A stretch of 21,616 bases of DNA from Chloroflexota bacterium (GCA_022574265.1 JACZSI010000008.1:1-21616); one strand, 5' to 3'; counted from the stretch's first letter, positions 1 through 7,885 are shown. The notes: generated by a model not told the origin, from the sequence alone. Translations and numbers: made by a program.

Positions 1-932
1 GTCGGCCCCCCGGCGGCCCACGCCTTGATGTTCTCGACCGCCTGCGTGTAGAAGTTCGCGAGCCCATCGAGGGTGGCATAGCCCAGGTGCGGCGACAGCA
101 TGACGTTGTCGAGGGCGAGCAGCGGGTGGCCGGCGGGCAGCGGCTCCTCGTCGTAGACGTCCAGCGCCGCGCCCGCGATCGTCCCTTCCCGCAGGGCTTC
201 AACGAGCGCCGATTCGTCGACGATCGGCCCGCGGGAGGTGTTGATGAGATAGGCCGTCGGCTTCATCAGACCGAGCTCCCGCGCGCCGACCCATCCGCGG
301 CTCATCTCCGTCAGCGGCACGTGGATCGTCAGCACGTCGGAGCCCGCGAACAGCTCGTCGAACGAGACGAACGTCGCGCCGCTCGCCGCCGCCCGCTCGG
401 CCGTCAGCGTCGGGCCCCACGCGATGACGCTCATGCCGAAGGCCTGCGCGGTCGTCGCCGTCCGCGTGCCGATGCGTCCCATGCCCAGGATGCCGAGCGT
501 CTTGCCCGCGAGGCCTGGGCCGACGCGCGTCTGCCACCGCCCGGCGCGCATCTCGCGGTCCTCGCGGTACAGGTTGCGCATGACGCCGATGATGAGCCCC
601 CAGACGAGCTCCGGCGTCGACGCCGAGCCCCCGGTGGTCCCCGTGATGACGATGCCGAGGCGGGTCGCCGTCTCGACGTCCACGTGGGGGTGACGGCCGC
701 CGGTGCCCGACAGCAGCTTGAGGTTGGGCAGGCGCTCGAGCAGCGAGCCCGGAAGCTGCGTCCGCTCGCGCATCATCTGGACGACGTCGAAGGGCGCGAG
801 CATCGCGGCGAGCGCGTCGGGGTCGCCCACGTGCTCCGAGAAGCACGTGACCTCGGCGCCGGGGATCGAGTCCCAGTCGGCGAGCTCGCGCGCGGTGCCC
901 TGGTAGTCGTCCAGTACTGCTATCCGCACCAT
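1..932 (-). CDS. D-2-hydroxyacid dehydrogenase family protein (C-terminus beyond window)
   Basis: NAD(P)-dependent oxidoreductase of the D-2-hydroxyacid dehydrogenase family, which interconverts 2-keto acids and D-2-hydroxyacids in the cytoplasm. The first 310 residues are present; the gene runs off the left edge, so the C-terminus is missing. Visible are the Rossmann motif GMGRIG (about residues 150-155), the catalytic Arg in NTSRGPIVDE (R234), the catalytic Glu in DVYDEEP (E263) and the catalytic His in SPHLGY (H282). The Asp that normally ends strand beta-2 in NAD-specific members is not seen; the segment reads VIAWGPTLTAER, so cofactor preference is uncertain. The ATG at 932 is fixed by AGGAGG five bases upstream. 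The fold and catalytic triad are clear; the substrate is not. It could be annotated as phosphoglycerate dehydrogenase-like or glyoxylate reductase-like, but nothing in the context chooses between these. It lies beyond the repeat-filled gap after lipA and is probably a separate unit. Confidence 0.93.
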   Translation of the reverse strand, partial: MVRIAVLDDYQGTARELADWDSIPGAEVTCFSEHVGDPDALAAMLAPFDVVQMMRERTQLPGSLLERLPNLKLLSGTGGRHPHVDVETATRLGIVITGTTGGSASTPELVWGLIIGVMRNLYREDREMRAGRWQTRVGPGLAGKTLGILGMGRIGTRTATTAQAFGMSVIAWGPTLTAERAAASGATFVSFDELFAGSDVLTIHVPLTEMSRGWVGARELGLMKPTAYLINTSRGPIVDESALVEALREGTIAGAALDVYDEEPLPAGHPLLALDNVMLSPHLGYATLDGLANFYTQAVENIKAWAAGGP

Positions 933-937
933 CGATG

Positions 938-943
938 CCTCCT
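938..943 (-). promoter_or_regulatory. Strong ribosome binding site AGGAGG for the dehydrogenase gene
   Basis: On the minus strand AGGAGG is followed by CATCG and then ATG (932). The match is perfect and the 5-nt spacing is good, so this site decides the start codon. Confidence 0.85.
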
Positions 944-969
944 TGGGAGCTTTTGCTTGCTTTGCCAGC

Positions 970-1097
970 GTCGGTGTCCCACAGCCGTTTCGACCATCCC
1001 CCCGTCCCCCTTCCTAGCCAGAAAGGGGGTGATAAAGCCAGCTACGGGGGGCACCCCCGTGCCCCCGGCAAAGGGGCTTTGCCCCTCTGCACACCCC
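970..1097 (+). repeat. Dispersed intergenic repeat, copy A (longer form)
   Basis: C- and G-tract-rich non-coding element that recurs in inverted orientation at 8176-8250. Positions 988-1010 are identical over 23 nt to the complement of 8208-8230. Positions 1062-1097 match the complement of 8176-8211 with three mismatches in 36. The left end (GTCGGTG at 970) also matches. Copy A carries about 51 extra bases (1011-1061) between two CCCCC tracts that are fused in copy B; the extra part holds the hairpin ACGGGGG-GCA-CCCCCGT. Both copies keep the hairpin AGGGGC-TTY-GCCCCT. An 80-codon reading frame crosses the element but is repeat-derived. The element occupies most of the 310-nt gap between lipA and the dehydrogenase gene. 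Confidence 0.8.
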
Positions 1098-1230
1098 GAG
1101 ATGTCCTTCGCTGCGCTCGGGATGGCGCGGCCGGACACCGGGCGGCGGATGGGCGTCCGCAAGCGCTGTCATTCTGAGGAGTCCTTCCCGTCAGGGAAGG
1201 GCGACGTGAGAATCTCTCACGTCGGGGACT
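1098..1230. repeat. Palindromic repeat cluster downstream of lipA
   Basis: Rest of the non-coding gap. It holds a block with the core CTTCGCTGCGCTCGGGATGG (1106-1125) and the motif TGTCATTCTGAG (1167-1178), both resembling repeat fragments common in Chloroflexota genomes (from memory, not searched). Two nearly adjacent hairpins follow: CCTTCCC-GTCA-GGGAAGG (1183-1200) and a perfect 10-bp stem CGACGTGAGA-ATC-TCTCACGTCG (1202-1224). An outer pair AGTCC (1180-1184) and GGACT (1226-1230) could close them into a branched structure. The hairpins begin 18 nt after the lipA stop, so they may also end lipA transcription, though no T-tract follows. Confidence 0.65.
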
Positions 1231-1242
1231 GCTGGCCTGCTC

Positions 1243-2118
1243 TCACGCGGGCACGGCGGTCGCCGCCTCGAGCTGCTCGTCCGCGTGGTACGACGAGCGC
1301 ACGAGCGGGCCCGCCGCCACGTGCTTGAAGCCCATCGCGCGCCCGGCCCGCTCCAGCTCCGCGAACTCGCGCGGGTGGTAGAAGCGGTCCATCGCCACGT
1401 GGGCGGGCGTGGGGCGCAGGTACTGGCCGACCGTCAGCAGCTCGACGCCCGCCTCCCGCAGGTCGCGCATGGTCTCCACAACCTCGTCCGTCGTCTCGCC
1501 GAGCCCGACCATCATCCCGCTCTTGGTGGGGATCTCCGGCGCGTGTGCTCGTGAGCGGGCAAGGAGGTCGAGCGAGAGGTCGTAGTCGCCCTTGGCCCGG
1601 ACGCTTCTGAAGACGCGCCGGACGGTCTCGATGTTGTGGTTGAGCACCGTGGGGCCGGCATCGAGCACCGTGTGCAGCGCGTCGCGGTCGCCCCGGAAGT
1701 CCGGGATGAGCACCTCCACCTTGCACCCCGGTGAGGTCTCGCGGATACGCTCGATGCACTCGGCGAAGACCGATGCGCCGCCGTCGGGAAGGTCGTCGCG
1801 GTCGACGGAGGTGATGACGCAGTAGCGGAGGCCGAGGTGCTCGACCGTGCGGGCGAGGCGCGCTGGCTCGCCGGGGTCGAGCGCGGCCGGCTTGCCGCTC
1901 GTCACCGCGCAGTAGCGGCAGGCGCGCGTGCAGACGTCGCCGAGGATCATGAACGTGGCGCTCTTGCGCTCCCAGCAGTCGCCGATGTTCGGGCAGCGCG
2001 CCTCCTCGCAGACCGTGTGCAGCTCGGCCGAGCGCAGCTCGCGGCGAAGCTCCAGGAAGCCGGGGCCTCCCGGCATGCGCACGGTGAACCACTCGGGCAG
2101 GCGGCGCTGGACGCTCAA
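1243..2118 (-). CDS. lipA: Lipoyl synthase
   Basis: Radical SAM enzyme that inserts two sulfurs at C6 and C8 of protein-bound octanoyl groups to form lipoyl cofactor for 2-oxoacid dehydrogenases and the glycine cleavage system. The 291-residue length is normal. All ligands of both iron-sulfur clusters are visible: C37, C42 and C48 in CEEARCPNIGDCW for the auxiliary cluster, and CTRACRYC (C63, C67, C70) for the radical SAM cluster. The C-terminal RSSYHA motif, whose Ser binds the auxiliary cluster, is present. The start appears to be TTG at 2118: the conserved RLPEW segment begins only seven residues in, an in-frame TAG lies upstream, and there is no ATG or GTG between. A partial GAGG lies a few bases upstream. 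The zinc-finger gene ends 56 nt upstream. No lipB is in the window. Identity is very secure. Confidence 0.97.
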   Translation of the reverse strand: MSVQRRLPEWFTVRMPGGPGFLELRRELRSAELHTVCEEARCPNIGDCWERKSATFMILGDVCTRACRYCAVTSGKPAALDPGEPARLARTVEHLGLRYCVITSVDRDDLPDGGASVFAECIERIRETSPGCKVEVLIPDFRGDRDALHTVLDAGPTVLNHNIETVRRVFRSVRAKGDYDLSLDLLARSRAHAPEIPTKSGMMVGLGETTDEVVETMRDLREAGVELLTVGQYLRPTPAHVAMDRFYHPREFAELERAGRAMGFKHVAAGPLVRSSYHADEQLEAATAVPA

Positions 2119-2174
2119 GACACCTCGCTCACGATGGGCGGGAAGGGTGGGGCCATCCTAGCAGGCCGGTCGGG

Positions 2175-2510
2175 CTAGCGGGCGGCCGCGTCCTCGGCGG
2201 GGTCCGCCATCATGACGTCGTCGACGAAGCAGTAAGCCCACGACTCGTCGGGCTCGAGCGAGCGGATGAGGGCATGGCCCCCCTCGTGGAAGTGCTTGGT
2301 CGCGTGCGTGTTCGGCGAGTCGTCGCAGCAGCCGACCTTGCCGCAGACCATGCAGAGGCGCAGGTGCAGCCAGCCGTCGCCGGTCTTGAGGCACTCCTCA
2401 CAGCCCTCCGCCTCGGTCGTGAGCACCTTGACCATGTCCAGGTGGGAGCAGGCCGGCTCGTTCCGGGCGCGCGCCGGGAGGAATCGGGAGAAGAGGCTTC
2501 CAAGTCCCAT
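2175..2510 (-). CDS. UBP-type zinc finger domain protein
   Basis: Small 111-residue protein consisting almost entirely of a zf-UBP domain, the fold that in eukaryotes binds the C-terminal tail of free ubiquitin. Visible zinc ligands are CSH (C21, H23), CEEC (C37, C40), CMVC (C53, C56), C61 and a His series (H69, H73, H79), with the typical GWLHLRLCMVCG and HFHEGGHALIRSL segments and an aromatic-rich WAYCFVDD. The N-terminal 20 residues are a basic lead (FSRFLPARAR) without a convincing signal peptide. The ATG at 2510 shares its A with the radA stop codon (TGATG), so the two are probably translationally coupled. Stand-alone zf-UBP proteins occur in bacteria without ubiquitin, and their ligand is not known to me. 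The domain call is secure; the function is open. Confidence 0.9.
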   Translation of the reverse strand: MGLGSLFSRFLPARARNEPACSHLDMVKVLTTEAEGCEECLKTGDGWLHLRLCMVCGKVGCCDDSPNTHATKHFHEGGHALIRSLEPDESWAYCFVDDVMMADPAEDAAAR

Positions 2511-3916
2511 CAGGCAACGCCTTTCGCGGTCATCATAGCCGCGGCGATGGCCTCGCGCACGCTCTCGACGCCGACGACCTCGATGCCTGGCACGCCCGCT
2601 GCGTCGGCGTTCCGCGCGGGGACGAGCGCCCGCGTGAAGCCGTGGCGCGCGGCCTCTTCGAGCCGCCGCTCCACCTGCGGGACCCGACGCACCTCGCCGT
2701 TCAGTCCGACCTCGCCGATGGACACGGTCGTGGGGTCCAGCGGCGCGTCGTTGAAGCTCGATGCGATCGCCAGCGCGATGCCGAGGTCCGCCGCGGGCTC
2801 GGCGATCCGCAGGCCGCCGGGCACGTTGACCATGATGTCCTGCCCCGCGAGCGCGAGCCCCGCGCGCCGCCCGAGCACCGCGGCGAGCATGACGAGGCGG
2901 TTGGCGTCGATGCCGTTGGCGCTCCGCCGCGGCGGCGTGAAGCCGGTGAGGCTCGTCAGCGCCTGCACCTCGCAGAGCAGCGGGCGCGTGCCCTCGATCG
3001 TGGCGACGATAGCAGAGCCGGGCACGTTCCCCGAGCGCTCGCCGATGAGCGCGGCCGAAGGGTCGGCGACCTCGGCGAGGCCGTCGCTCGCCATCTCGAG
3101 CAGCACGACCTCGTTCGTCGAGCCGAAGCGGTTCTTCGTGCAGCGCAGGACTCGGTAGCTGGAGAGCGCCTCGCCCTCCATGGCGAGCACGACGTCCACC
3201 ATGTGCTCCAGCACGCGCGGGCCGGCCACGCCGCCGTCCTTGGTGACGTGGCCCGCGAGGAAGACCGGCGCGTCGGACGACTTCGCCCAGCCCAGCAGAA
3301 GCTGCGCGCACTCGCGCACCTGCGCGACGCTGCCCGCGGTCGAGGGCGCGGCGTCCGTCGCCAGCGTCTGGATGGAGTCGACGATCAGCAGCCCCGGCTG
3401 CGTCCGCTCAAGGACCGCAAGCACGGCATCGGCGCTGGTCTCCGCCAGGAAGAGGACGCCGCTCGCCTCGACGCCGAGACGCTGCGCGCGGAGCCGCACC
3501 TGCGCACCCGACTCCTCGCCGGAGACGTAGAGCACGGTGCGCCCCGAGCGGGCGACGCCGGCGGCGATCTGGAGCAGCAGCGTCGACTTGCCGATGCCGG
3601 GGTCGCCGGCGAGCAGCAGCACGGACCCCGCGACGACGCCACCACCCAGCAGCCGGTCGAACTCGGGCATGCCGAGGGACAGACGGTGGTCGGCGGGCGC
3701 CGACTGCTCGCCGATCGGCGCGGGCTCCGGCGCGAGCGCTCGGCCCTGCTGGCGGACGGCGTGCGGCGCGCGTCTGGGCTCGGCGAACTCCGCGTACGTC
3801 CCCCAAGCGCCACACGCCGCGCACCGGCCCTCCCACTTGGGGCTGGCGTGCCCGCAGTCCGAGCAGAGGAAGGAGACCTTGGTCTTGGGGGCCTTGGGAG
3901 CCTTGCGTTGAATGGC
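2510..3916 (-). CDS. radA: DNA repair protein RadA
   Basis: RecA-like ATPase that promotes branch migration and processing of recombination intermediates. Domains in order: an N-terminal four-Cys zinc finger (C19, C22, C33, C36 in CSDCG and CAACG); the ATPase core with Walker A GDPGIGKST (about 105-113), Walker B LLIVD (177-181) and the RadA-specific KNRFG motif (262-266); and a C-terminal Lon-like domain from about residue 300 (for example GEVGLNGEVRRV). I choose GTG at 3916, giving 468 residues, because the family begins just before the zinc finger and AGGA lies 7 nt upstream; a longer frame from ATG at 3991 adds 25 unconserved residues and runs into the hairpin after clpC. The gene follows clpC, as radA does in many Gram-positive bacteria, and its TGA overlaps the next ATG. 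Confidence 0.96.
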   Translation of the reverse strand, partial: AIQRKAPKAPKTKVSFLCSDCGHASPKWEGRCAACGAWGTYAEFAEPRRAPHAVRQQGRALAPEPAPIGEQSAPADHRLSLGMPEFDRLLGGGVVAGSVLLLAGDPGIGKSTLLLQIAAGVARSGRTVLYVSGEESGAQVRLRAQRLGVEASGVLFLAETSADAVLAVLERTQPGLLIVDSIQTLATDAAPSTAGSVAQVRECAQLLLGWAKSSDAPVFLAGHVTKDGGVAGPRVLEHMVDVVLAMEGEALSSYRVLRCTKNRFGSTNEVVLLEMASDGLAEVADPSAALIGERSGNVPGSAIVATIEGTRPLLCEVQALTSLTGFTPPRRSANGIDANRLVMLAAVLGRRAGLALAGQDIMVNVPGGLRIAEPAADLGIALAIASSFNDAPLDPTTVSIGEVGLNGEVRRVPQVERRLEEAARHGFTRALVPARNADAAGVPGIEVVGVESVREAIAAAMMTAKGVA

Positions 3917-3981
3917 CACGCACGCATCCTGCCGAAAGGGGGTGCGATGGCGCAAGTGGCTGAGAGACTCCGCGCAGACCA

Positions 3982-4009
3982 GAAGGGGCACACCACGGTG
4001 CGCCCCTTC
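3982..4009 (-). terminator. Hairpin after clpC, possible terminator or attenuator
   Basis: On the minus strand GAAGGGGCGCAC-CGTG-GTGTGCCCCTTC gives a 12-bp stem with one G-U pair and a 4-nt loop, starting 24 nt after the clpC stop. No T-tract follows, so it may only reduce read-through into radA or protect the mRNA end. Confidence 0.45.
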
Positions 4010-4033
4010 GATGACCTCGGTTGGATGCGGGAC

Positions 4034-6505
4034 CTAGGCGGCGGGGGCTGGCTCCCGCGTGCCGATGATGAGCTCTTCGGCGTCCTCGTCCGGGCTGGCG
4101 TCGACGGTGATCGTGTCGCCCGGCTGGAACTTGGCGCCCAGCACGTCGTCGGAGAGCGGGTCTTCGATCTTCTGCTCGATGATGCGGCGCAGCGGGCGCG
4201 CGCCGTACTCGGGGTCGTAGCCCTTCTCGGCCAGCCAGCGCTTGGCGGCGTCGGTGACCTCGAGGCTGAGCCCCTTCTCCAGCAGCGGCTTGCGGATGTC
4301 GTTCAGCATCAGGTCCACGATGCTCACGATGTGTTCCTTGGTCAGCCCGTGGAAGACGATCGACCCGTCGATCCGGTTGAGGAACTCGGGCCGGAAGAAC
4401 TTCTTGACCTCCGCCTCGACCTTCTCCTTCATCTTCGAGTAGGCGTTCTCCTCGAGCTTCTGCTGGTCCGTCTGGACGGAGAAACCGAGGTTGCTGTCGC
4501 GCCTGATGAGGTCGGAGCCGATGTTGCTCGTCATCACCACGATGGTGTTGCGGAAGTCCACCTTCCGGCCCTTGGCGTCGGTCAGGTGACCGTCGTCGAA
4601 GATCTGGAGGAGGATGTTGAACACATCAGGGTGCGCCTTTTCGATCTCGTCGAACAGGATGCACGTGTAGCCCCGGCGCCGGACGGCGTCGGTCAGCTGC
4701 CCGCCCTCGTCGTAGCCGACGTAGCCGGGCGGTGCGCCGACCAGCCTCGCCACGGTGTGGCGCTCCATGAACTCGGACATATCCAGGCGGATCATCGCCT
4801 CGTCGGAGCCGAACATGAACTCGGCCAGCGCGCGGACGAGCTCCGTCTTGCCCACGCCCGTCGGGCCCAGGAACAGGAAGCTGCCGATGGGCCGGCGTGG
4901 GTCCTTGAGCCCGGCCCGAGCCCGGCGGACCGCCTTGGATATGCTGACGATGGCCTCTTCCTGGCCGATGATGCGGTGGTGGATGTGCTCCTCCATGTGC
5001 AGGAGGCGCTCCGTCTCCTCGGTCGCCAGCCGCGTGACGGGGATCCCCGTCCACATGCTGACGACCTCCGCGATCTCCTCGGCGTTGACGACCGGCTGCT
5101 CGTCCGCGTTGGACGTCTCCCACTCGCTCTGGAGCTGTTGCAGCTTGTCGGCCAGCTTGAGCTCGCGGTCGCGGAGCTCCGCGGCGTACTCGTACTGCTG
5201 CTGAGAGATCGCCTCGTCCTTCTCCTTGCGGACGGTCTCCAGCACCTTCTGCGACTCCTTGAGGGACAGCGGCGTCCCGCTCGTCCGGATGCGGACGCGC
5301 GAGCCGGCCTCGTCCATCAAGTCGATGGCCTTGTCCGGGAGGAAGCGGTCGGCGATGAAGCGCGCCGCCAGCGTGGCGGCCGCCTGGAGCGCCTCGTCCT
5401 CGATGGTGACTTTGTGGTGCTCCTCGTAGCGGCCCTTGATGCCGCGCAGGATATCGACCGTCTCCTCGGTGGACGGCTCCTCCACGTGGACGGGCTGGAA
5501 GCGGCGTTCGAGCGCGGGGTCGCGCTCGACGTACTTGCGGTAGTCATCGAGCGTCGTCGCGCCGATGCACTGAAGCTCGCCGCGCGCGAGCGACGGCTTG
5601 AGTATGTTGGCCGCGTCCACCGCGCCTTCGGCGGCGCCGGCACCCACCATGGTGTGCATCTCGTCGATGAACAGGATGCAGTTGCCGGCGGCCTTGATCT
5701 CCTCGACGACCTTCTTGAGGCGCTCTTCGAACTCGCCGCGGTACTTCGTGCCCGCGACGAGCGCGCCCATATCCAGCGTGACAACGCGGCGGTTCGCCAG
5801 GTTCTGCGGCACGTCGCCGGACGCGACCTGCTGCGCCAGCGCCTCGACGATGGCCGTCTTGCCGACGCCGGGCGGGCCGATCAGCACCGGGTTGTTCTTC
5901 GTGCGGCGGCTCAGGATCTGGATGACCCGCGCGATCTCCTTGCTGCGCCCGATGACCGGGTCAAGCTTGCCGGCGCGGGCCGCGGCCGTGAGGTCGATCC
6001 CGAGCTGGTCGAGGGTCGGCGTGCGGGTGCCTCCACGGCTCTGGCCGTGGCCCTGCGAGACGCTCTGGTTGAGGATCCGCGTGGTCTCCGCGCGCACCTT
6101 GTCGAGCGACACGCCCAGGCTTTCGAGCACGCCGGCGGCGACGCCCTCCCCCTCGCGCATGATGCCGATGAGGAGGTGCTCGGTGCCGATGTAGTGGTGG
6201 CTGAGGCGGCGTGCCTCGTCGACCGCCAGCTCGATGACCTTCTTGGCGCGCGGCGTCAGCCCGATGTCGCCGGGCGACGGGCGCTCGCCGCGGCCGATGA
6301 TGAACTCGACCGCCGAGCGGACCTTGGAAAGCTCGACGCTCAGGCTGGAGAGCACGCGGGCCGCGACCCCATCCGTCTCGCGGACGAGGCCGAGCAGGAT
6401 GTGCTCCGTCCCGATGTAGTTGTGGTTGAAGCGCTGCGCTTCCTCTTGGGCAAGCGAGAGCACTCTACGGGCGCGTTCTGAGAACTTCTCGAATCTTGAG
6501 GCCAT
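4034..6505 (-). CDS. clpC: ATP-dependent Clp protease ATP-binding subunit ClpC
   Basis: Class I Hsp100/AAA+ unfoldase that feeds substrates to ClpP in the cytoplasm. The 823-residue length is typical. Order: a duplicated Clp N-domain (about 4-145, with two NYIGTEH/HYIGTEH motifs); AAA1 with Walker A GPPGVGKT (210-217) and Walker B ILFIDE (277-282); a UVR-type middle segment (about 425-460, EAISQQQYEYAAELRDRE) that marks ClpC rather than ClpB; AAA2 with Walker A GPTGVGKT (547-554) and Walker B ILFDE (616-620); an LGF tripeptide (673-675) in the region of the ClpP-binding loop; and a D2-small domain with RPLRRIIE. The ATG at 6505 has GGAG ten bases upstream. It lies 37 nt downstream of the S1 gene and no promoter is obvious between, so co-transcription is likely. 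No ctsR or mcsAB accompanies it in the window. Confidence 0.98.
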   Translation of the reverse strand: MASRFEKFSERARRVLSLAQEEAQRFNHNYIGTEHILLGLVRETDGVAARVLSSLSVELSKVRSAVEFIIGRGERPSPGDIGLTPRAKKVIELAVDEARRLSHHYIGTEHLLIGIMREGEGVAAGVLESLGVSLDKVRAETTRILNQSVSQGHGQSRGGTRTPTLDQLGIDLTAAARAGKLDPVIGRSKEIARVIQILSRRTKNNPVLIGPPGVGKTAIVEALAQQVASGDVPQNLANRRVVTLDMGALVAGTKYRGEFEERLKKVVEEIKAAGNCILFIDEMHTMVGAGAAEGAVDAANILKPSLARGELQCIGATTLDDYRKYVERDPALERRFQPVHVEEPSTEETVDILRGIKGRYEEHHKVTIEDEALQAAATLAARFIADRFLPDKAIDLMDEAGSRVRIRTSGTPLSLKESQKVLETVRKEKDEAISQQQYEYAAELRDRELKLADKLQQLQSEWETSNADEQPVVNAEEIAEVVSMWTGIPVTRLATEETERLLHMEEHIHHRIIGQEEAIVSISKAVRRARAGLKDPRRPIGSFLFLGPTGVGKTELVRALAEFMFGSDEAMIRLDMSEFMERHTVARLVGAPPGYVGYDEGGQLTDAVRRRGYTCILFDEIEKAHPDVFNILLQIFDDGHLTDAKGRKVDFRNTIVVMTSNIGSDLIRRDSNLGFSVQTDQQKLEENAYSKMKEKVEAEVKKFFRPEFLNRIDGSIVFHGLTKEHIVSIVDLMLNDIRKPLLEKGLSLEVTDAAKRWLAEKGYDPEYGARPLRRIIEQKIEDPLSDDVLGAKFQPGDTITVDASPDEDAEELIIGTREPAPAA

Positions 6506-6542
6506 CGGTTCAGATCTCCACGGTCGGTCTATGCCGGCTGGG

Positions 6543-7706
6543 TTACGGGCTGAGGCCGTCTTGGTCTTCTTGCTCGTACCCCGGGTCGATGTACTCCCTC
6601 GGTCCCTCGTCCTCCGCCTGCTTCAGGCTCAGGCCCAGGCGGTGCCGCTCCGGGTCGATGTTGACGACGCGCAGTGTCATTGTATCGCCAACCGCGACGA
6701 CTTCCTTGGGGTGCTGGATGTGCCTTTCGGTCAACTCCGATATGTGGATCAGTCCCTCAATCGTATCATCGATCCGCGCGAACGCGCCGAAGTCGGTCAG
6801 TTTGGTGATGGTCCCGCTCACGAGCTGGTTGAGCTTGAACCGCTCCGCCGCCTCGTCCCAGGGCGTTGGCGTCAGCCGCCGCAGGCTCAGCGCGATCCGT
6901 CTTGCCTCCTTGTCCACGCGCAGCACGTAGACCTGGACCTCGTCCCCCACGTGCACCGCGTCCTCGACCGACGCAACGGGGGTCCATGACAGCTCGGAGA
7001 TGTGGATCAGCCCGTCGGCGCCTCCGAGGTCGACGAACGCTCCGAAGCTCGAAACGCCCGTCACCTTACCGCTGCGGACCTCGCCCTCCTTGAGCTCTTC
7101 CAGCAGCTTGTCCTTCAAGCCCTCGCGCTGCTCGCGGACCGCTGCCCGCTCCGAGAGCACCGCACGGTTGCGCCGGCGGTTCACCTCGAGGACCTTGAGC
7201 GTTATCACCTCGCCGATCCGCGCCGCCAGCGCCGTCTCGTGGTCTTCCCCGGGCGGCACGATCGTCTGCGAGAGCGGGACGAAGGCCTGCACGCCGTCCA
7301 CGTCCACCACGGCGCCACCGCGGTTGTACCCGGTGATCTTGCCCGTGACGGTCCCGCCCTTCTCGGCGAGCGCCTCGAGGATGACCCAAGCCTCCTCGCC
7401 ACGAGCGCGGTCTATGGAGAGGACCGCCTCGCCCTCCCCGCCGACGGGGTCCAGCACGTAGACCAGGACCTTGTCGCCGACTTGGTAGTGTGCCGCGGGG
7501 TCGTCGCCGATCGTGCGCATCTCGCGCGCCGGGACGACGCCCTCGACCTTGCCGCCCACCGAGACCAGCAGGCCATCGGCATCGGCGCGCATGACCTGTC
7601 CATCGACCAGCTCGCCACGCCTGAGCTCCGGAGGAGGAGACGACTCCTCGAGCAGCTCGGCCATGGTGGGCTGTCTGGGACGCTCGGTCCCCGGCTCATC
7701 GGCCAC
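6543..7706 (-). CDS. rpsA: S1 RNA-binding domain protein, ribosomal protein S1-like (bS1)
   Basis: Protein of 387 residues built of four consecutive S1 OB-fold RNA-binding domains at about 30-100, 116-187, 207-277 and 294-364. Domains 3 and 4 carry the classic FGAF motif followed by GLIHISEL; domains 1 and 2 are more diverged, as usual in S1, where the first two repeats contact the ribosome. Four-domain S1 proteins are normal outside proteobacteria and help mRNA binding by the 30S subunit. The acidic, Pro-rich ends look disordered. The start is GTG at 7706: it is the first start codon after a good promoter (-10 at 7745-7750), with a GGGG tract 5 nt upstream and a roughly 30-nt leader. It heads a probable S1-clpC-radA-zf-UBP-lipA run. 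An RpsA-like regulator of another name is possible but less likely. Confidence 0.92.
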   Translation of the reverse strand: MADEPGTERPRQPTMAELLEESSPPPELRRGELVDGQVMRADADGLLVSVGGKVEGVVPAREMRTIGDDPAAHYQVGDKVLVYVLDPVGGEGEAVLSIDRARGEEAWVILEALAEKGGTVTGKITGYNRGGAVVDVDGVQAFVPLSQTIVPPGEDHETALAARIGEVITLKVLEVNRRRNRAVLSERAAVREQREGLKDKLLEELKEGEVRSGKVTGVSSFGAFVDLGGADGLIHISELSWTPVASVEDAVHVGDEVQVYVLRVDKEARRIALSLRRLTPTPWDEAAERFKLNQLVSGTITKLTDFGAFARIDDTIEGLIHISELTERHIQHPKEVVAVGDTMTLRVVNIDPERHRLGLSLKQAEDEGPREYIDPGYEQEDQDGLSP

Positions 7707-7744
7707 AACGACCCCGCTTTTTCGGCCTCACGGCCGCTCCAACG

Positions 7745-7774
7745 ATTGTACGACCCGCTCGATTCGCGTGTAAA
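7745..7774 (-). promoter_or_regulatory. Sigma70-type promoter for the S1 gene
   Basis: On the minus strand TTTACA (7769-7774) and TACAAT (7745-7750) are separated by 18 nt. Both hexamers match the consensus at five of six positions. Initiation near 7738 would give a leader of about 30 nt to the GTG at 7706. The sequence between this promoter and the 5S terminator (7775-7885) holds nothing else I recognise. Confidence 0.8.
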
Positions 7775-7885
7775 GCCGCCGTGGCCTGCTTGAGGGCCTG
7801 CCGCTGGCCCTGGCGGCACGGCTCTCCCGATGGTTCGGTGCCGCGCGCACGCCGCTCCATCGGAAGCGGCCCCCTTCCGGAGCAT

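Noticed and set aside
920..1162. An 80-codon frame upstream of and overlapping the dehydrogenase start
   Set aside because: It is the translation of the dispersed repeat (copy A) and overlaps a gene with a perfect ribosome binding site.
3917..3991. Longer RadA start at ATG 3991
   Set aside because: The extra 25 residues are not typical of RadA and the start falls inside the hairpin after clpC.
2642..6481. A 1279-codon open frame on the plus strand
   Set aside because: It lies antisense to radA and clpC, whose motifs are unmistakable. Its product is dominated by Arg, Ala, Asp and Leu without any domain, as expected from the complement of G+C-rich codons.
7775..7885. Possible small RNA or tRNA between the S1 promoter and the 5S terminator
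   Set aside because: No cloverleaf features or conserved start codon with ribosome binding site; only scattered short inverted repeats.
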